Source: Tanytarsus gracilentus (lineage: Eukaryota > Arthropoda > Insecta > Diptera > Chironomidae). Taken from it: a stretch of 64,000 nucleotides of DNA. Positions 58,764-64,000 of the stretch are shown one piece after another. The notes below the pieces were generated by a model that saw only the letters and a program-made list of their open reading frames with translations, was not told the DNA's origin and did no database searches. The stretch lies in contig JAXRKN010000036.1 of assembly GCA_038502055.1 (NCBI GenBank), forward strand, positions 4,278,001 to 4,342,000, in the 5' to 3' direction. Within the stretch, counting starts at the first letter, position 1; the number at the start of each line of letters is the position of its first letter. The translations under genes were made by a program, and so were the position numbers.

Positions 58764-61700
58764 TTCATATGTTAGTTACGTAAGCCAAACTTCCTCGACG
58801 ACGGCAATTTAGATGTTCAGAAATTTCTCTCGAGGCAAATGATATGAAAAGCTATTAAAATAACTATCTACCGACCTAAATTTTGCTCCACTCTCTCATT
58901 GGACACCGAAATGAATGAGAGAACTTTTTTATCCATCAAATGGACCAGAAGGCACTCGTCGACGAGATAACGCATAATTCCCATTTGAGAGTGAGACCAT
59001 TCCGAATGTTTAATGGATACCGATAGAGTGAAGAAAAAATATTAATGCCTTATTTTTTTATGATAATCAATATTGTCGCTCCACATGAATTGTATCACAT
59101 GCGTCACTTTGGAATATTGTTGTCATAGAAATTTATGCCTTTGTTTACGAACTTTAGGAGCATTATTGTTGGTGGAGGCTTAGTAGGTGGGCTAGTGGAC
59201 CTTTATTCTATAGAGATAACGATGGAAAGGACATTCTCAGAAGTGCTTTTCTTCATTTTATCTCTCCTTCACAGATTTTGTATTATCTCATAGTTTTATG
59301 GGTTTTCTTCACTATTGTATTTTTTTCTCTTTTTCGCATCGAAATTAAACATTTGAGATGCGTGAAATATCATGTAAGAAACAGTGTTCGGTTACGATTG
59401 TAAGTGATTGTGTTCATGTGAGGTCACACTTGATGTTGACAATAAATTAGTTTAGTGTTTCAATTATAATGATGCCAATTGTGAGGTTGTGGCAATTTAT
59501 TTGTAATTAAACGCAATGAATTATGAGCGAAATATGAAATGTCACAAACTGAATTTTTGGTCAAAATTGAAAACTTAAGAAAACCTTCCTTTTTTACATC
59601 ATTTAAATCCCAAAGTTTATCTGATGAAAATTTCCCACCAACAGCCATCTTTTAATCCTTTTTCGCTACTATCGCTAAAAAGCTCAAAAAGCTTATTTTC
59701 TAGCGATAAAAAAGTTGCGTCATTCCCATAAACAAACTTTAACAAAAGTCAAATAAGCGCTCAACCTCACTTGAATCCACAAAAAGACAGCATTTAAAAT
59801 GCCAATGAGTGGGTAATAGAAGGAGCGGCAACGAGAGATGCACGAGAAGAGAGAAAACTTTTTTAATTTTCATCCATTTTCTCTCCTTTCTTGATATTTC
59901 CTTTTGCTTTTCCGCTTTTTTTGTCGGTATTTCTCGAGATGATTCTCTTTCTTGTGTATAAGCTATTTGGAGTCTTCTCGAAAAAGTTTTGTTTTACACA
60001 AAAGCAAAAAGCGATGTGTACTCAGTGAGCATCAACCGAAATCATTAAAAGTTTTTTTTTTCGATTGTATTTTCTCAAGCTTATTTTGTGGAGAGAGAGA
60101 CAACTGTCGTTTGAGCTTTTTAATATTGTAGTGCCAAAAACTTCTTGATTTTTCGAAATTGAATTTATTTTTACTTTAATACTCTCAATGGTCTACATTT
60201 CCAAATCATTTAAAAATTCTGAAAGTTATATAGTTTAAAAATTCAGTGTTGAACTTTATAAAATTTCAACTCAATAATTTTTGTATCACTTCTTGAATCT
60301 AAATCAGTTTCCTTGAAAAGTTACAGGTAACTTCCTATAAAGTTCACATTGAGACACGACGACGAACTTAACTAATTTTAAATTTTGTATTCGTGATTTG
60401 TGAAAGTACGGAGGAAGTTTTTGCATAAATCTTAACCTGAAACAAGGAAAGAGTGCAAGTTTTACATGTACTCAATTAAGCAACTCATGAGGAGCGAAAT
60501 TAATTTTTTAAAATGTTGCTTTTGAAATATTAATGAAAAAAGAGAAAACTTTTTTGAATAAAGACTAAATTATCTCAATGTTTCAGAGAGAAATTTAAAT
60601 TGAAAAGCTCATGGTGATAGTTGCGGTGGCAGCAGAGTCGAGAAGGAATGAATGAAACCATAAATCCATTTCCTGCCATGCATTAAATTATTTTTAAGCT
60701 AAACAAGAAATTAAAATACCATTAAAAATACATTTCATGACTGTGTGCGCGACGCCATCCTGGTGGACGGATGGGAGGGATATTTGAGAATGAGAATGAA
60801 GCACATAAAACTTTTCTGACCACCGAAAAACATTCATTTTGCTATGTGAGCTGCATAAATATGAATGTGTGTATCTTTGCTTACGTGCTGAACCGTGCAC
60901 ACAAAAAAATCTCTACGCTCCGAGAGTTTATTTTATTAGAGAAATAGCAGCGAGCGGCAGCTAACTCGAATTTTTTATTATCAGTGTTTGGATTGCTGCC
61001 GGGGAATAATTAAGTGGGATAATGTTAGACTCTCACACGGGCAGTTAATTCAAAAGAAAATGTAATTAGGCTCACGAATTTTTTCAGCTCATCCGCGAAA
61101 ATGTGTTTAATAAAATAATTTTTTATCTAGTTTTGTCGACCTAAATTTCAAACAAGATTATTAGCTCAGAGTGGAAATTTCAAAAGAAGTAATTAACTTA
61201 TGTTTTTGAATTTTAAATAAGAAACTCTCATTCAAAACCCCTTTAAAAATTCATTCATTCGAGTTAAGCTGTAAATGAAAATGTTAATTATGAATGATTT
61301 CTCAGTATTCAAAGCCAGTCTGTCCAACATCACCAAGGTGACTAGTAACATTGTTGACTTTTTTTTATAAAATTTTAATTAAATTATAGAAGCCATAATC
61401 ATCACACGGACGTCGCTTAATCCATTAGAGAAAATTTGCTACAATGAGAGACAAAAAAGATTTTTTACCGCTTCTAAAAATTTTCAACAAGAACGTTTGT
61501 GATATGAAAAAACAAAAAATATCTGTAGAGTCATTCAAAAGCCATCAAGCAGCGAAAAAGGTAGAGAAAGTTGACAGTTGAATGTACGGAAAAAATTGAT
61601 TTCCTGTCTCGTAGTGAGATGTTCCATTATATTAAGCAAGGAGGGAGAAACAATAGACAACATAAGCAAAGGGACAAAACAGAATAAAATCTACCCCATT

Positions 61701-63841
61701 AAAAATTATTAACTTCAACTTTATCGTAAACAAAAGATCCACTCACTTTCCGATGTATCAGAGAGTTCCCTTTGGATAAGGATAGGAATGTAAAAAAGCA
61801 TTAATCAACATCATCGTCATCGTCCTATCTCCCACCATCACCATCATCATTGCACATTTAACGAAAAATGTCCCATTTTGCAAGGAATGGTGATAGAATT
61901 TAAATGACAATAAATAAAATTAAGATTGTAAAAATATTTCCAACCCTTTTCTCACCATTCAGTTTCTTATTCGCTATCAGTCATTCATTCTCTTCTACCC
62001 ACCCTCCATTCCTTTTATATTTATTGAACAAATTGAAAGTGCCTTTTTTGAAGCACTGAATTTTATGAAAAAAAAGCAGCGGTGGTTGTGGTACGCGTAG
62101 GTGTGAGGGATAAATGAAAAGCATAAAAGGGATGATTGACAAAAAATTACTTTGCCATTTTTTACATCGCATCTGAATGGTGTCAGATCCAATTTTGTTC
62201 ATCTTTAAAGGACAAATTTTGCTGATAAAATTGATTTTTTGTAACCTCGGCGAGCAACCACTTGTCATTTCGAAGTCAACGTTCGCCTCGTAAATAAGCA
62301 GCGAACACTTTTTGTGTACGTACAATTGGGAGCTTTAAGAGAAGCAAAAAACCACATCGTTTGCTAGTTTTTTCTGCTGTTTCAGGCTTTTCTCATTTCC
62401 CTTCGTACGATAAAATCGCTCAGAGTCGTCTTAATGTGTCCTCGTTGTACACTTATCTTGAAAATGGTGGCTTCAACATGCATGTACATATGTGAAAGAA
62501 TGAAATTTCCCCATTTTCACCTTTCTCAGCTCAGTCATCATCACAAGACACATTCTTTTCTGATTATCAGAAGATGATGATCAAGAAAAGAACATGAAAG
62601 ATTTTCTTTCTTGCTCTTGACGGCGAAGACGCGCATAAAATCACCATAAAGTTTTTCTTTCTAAATCTTTCAAGTTCAAATTGCCGCCACCGCTGCAGGC
62701 ACAATGCGATGTAATCAAAAAATTGGTGTTTATCCTACAAAAGCGAGACCAATTTGCATAAATTTCTAATGAAAGGAGCATAAATTTGTGTGCTCAGAGA
62801 GAAGAGCAAAAATTTAATTTGAATTCGTGTCTAAAGGTCTGATAATTGAGGACATTGTGCGTTTTCGTTCATGGTGACTATCGTTAAGAAAGAGACGAGA
62901 AAAAATTTGAGGCTTTAGAATTGTAATTTAAATGATAATCAGAGGCTGTAATTTGTATATGTTGCCATGCGATGACTTTAATGTGTCTTTTATGGTTTAA
63001 TATCTTTAAATCTAATTTCAAATCTTTTTTAAAGTGAAATGTTATTTTTTTATTCTCTTAAAATTCTTAGAATTTTCAGGTTTCAAAATTTTTGTCTTTG
63101 GATCTATTTTTTTCAAAAATATCAATTAATTTCAATCTAAATTGTTTTTCTAATTTTAGATTTTCTTAATATTTTTTCTCATTCTTCAAATTCGAAATTT
63201 TACACCATCCACCATTATATTTTATGTCTCCTTAAGAAGAAAAAAAAAACGCTTTTGAAGAAACCAGAAACTGCGATAAAAGACATAAATTATATTGAAA
63301 TAGGATACATCTTAACCAGAGGCAACAACATGCCATAAACAATCTGCGCGCATCAATAGAGAAAGTTTCGGATGAAAGAGAAAATTGCACATAAATTTTT
63401 ATGATTCTTCGCCAAACAGAAGAAAAAGAATGAAAATGAGCAAAATTTATCCTCGTTGATCGTTTCAACATGTATTCTATAAATTTTGAGGGCGGTTTGG
63501 GGTGAGATGCAATAATAATAGCGACAATAAAGATAATTTCTTCTTCTTTTCATGCGCCCAAAGGAGAAATGGCTTGTGATGCTTTCTTTGGGATAAACTT
63601 TCTTCTTATTATTTTGCAGAAAATTTTACAGTCGTCTATTATAATTTTCTCATCCCGTTTTCCTTGTAATCGTCGCTGATGAAGATTATTACGAACAAAA
63701 ACTCTCTTCCGCTCTCCATGGAGACATTTACTAAGTTTTTCCTTTCTCCAACTTCGAGCTGAGAAAAAAAGGGAAACTACGAGTGGGAATGAGAAATGAA
63801 GTGCGACCATAAAACTAAGCCATTCAAGTATTAGCGCTTTA

Positions 63842-64000
63842 TTAGTCATTCAAAATTTTAAAAGCGATGAGTTGAAAGTCTTTGTTTGCAATAAAAAATG
63901 GAAAATCGGATTTCGTCGAAGTAGAAGGGGGCTTATGTTCATCATCAGCATCATCAACATTGTCGTTGTCAAGAACAAACTCAATCTGAGTATCATTAGT
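63842..64000 (-). CDS. Probable last exon of a gene continuing beyond the window
   Basis: On the minus strand the frame is open from the window edge to TAA at 63844-63842 (52 residues). It reads TNDTQIEFVLDNDNVDDADD, then EHKPPSTSTKSDFPFF, and ends FQLIAFKILND. The acidic Asp-rich stretch followed by a Pro/Ser/Thr linker, and the GC rise toward the edge, look like real coding sequence. No domain is recognisable, and the start or previous exon lies outside. It could also be a chance frame. Confidence 0.45.
   Translation of the reverse strand, partial: TNDTQIEFVLDNDNVDDADDEHKPPSTSTKSDFPFFIANKDFQLIAFKILND

Larger units (their letters stand above)
43520..63841. other. 20-kb region without supported genes
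   Basis: AT-rich throughout, with many short random frames on both strands and no pair of exons I can join. A possible non-coding leader exon ends in a GTGAGT donor near 45416. Simple repeats: (ACC)6 at 53086-53103 and an imperfect CAT/CAC trinucleotide tract at about 61808-61852. A perfect 22-bp palindrome lies at 58742-58763. It may be an intron of a very large gene or true intergenic DNA. Confidence 0.45.

Noticed and set aside
61981..62325. 114-codon minus-strand open frame
   Set aside because: No recognisable motif, and another frame on the same strand is open too, as expected by chance in this base composition.
1..64000. tRNA, rRNA or CRISPR-like arrays
   Set aside because: No cloverleaf with a GGTTCRANNCC box was spotted by eye, no rRNA-like blocks, and no regularly spaced repeats with unique spacers; tandem repeats are simple microsatellites.

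Overview
The window looks like nuclear DNA of an insect, most likely a dipteran and perhaps a midge- or mosquito-like (nematoceran) one. It is very AT-rich. Genes have short introns with GTAAGT-type donors, many only 50-70 bp. Several promoters carry the arthropod TCAGT initiator, and the recognisable genes (secreted type-B carboxylesterase, MFSD11, a thioester-protein relic) fit an insect. I cannot fix the species from the sequence. All exon joins below were worked out by eye from splice sites and reading frame.

Genes: (1) a small secreted cysteine-containing protein on the minus strand at 2.05-2.64 kb; (2) a complete three-exon secreted carboxylesterase on the minus strand at 9.9-11.7 kb; (3) a cluster of small secreted-protein genes on the plus strand at 25.1-31.5 kb: a Pro/Thr/Glu-rich extracellular protein, a 103-residue possible peptide-hormone precursor with an Arg-Phe-Gly-Lys amidation motif, and two adjacent paralogues built from one or two copies of an unrecognised ~60-residue two-cysteine domain; (4) a complete eight-exon UNC93-like transporter (MFSD11) on the plus strand at 32.9-37.5 kb; (5) a broken fragment of an alpha-2-macroglobulin/thioester-protein (TEP) gene at 42.8-43.5 kb; (6) the probable last exon of a minus-strand gene running off the right edge.

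Mobile DNA is varied: a nearly perfect 1,069-bp fold-back element (two 500-bp arms, 8-bp target duplication) at 5.5-6.5 kb; a ~4.16-kb DNA transposon at 18.8-22.9 kb with 13-14-bp terminal inverted repeats, a spliced zinc-finger-like gene and a decayed transposase; a short target-primed retroelement insertion at 29.8 kb with a 17-bp target duplication; a 767-bp hAT-type element at 41.0-41.7 kb with ACCGGTT arrays and the last codons of a hAT transposase; and two copies (7.7 and 39.4 kb) of a ~175-bp palindromic MITE with a GGTACC motif.

The rest (most of 0-10 kb, 12-18.7 kb and 43.5-63.8 kb) is AT-rich intergenic or intronic DNA without convincing exons. Two relatively GC-rich open islands (about 16.05 and 23.86 kb) may be isolated exons or conserved elements. 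The candidates most likely to be new biology are the two-gene transposon, the fold-back element as a possible hairpin-RNA source, the two-cysteine-domain paralogue pair, and the putative amidated-peptide gene.
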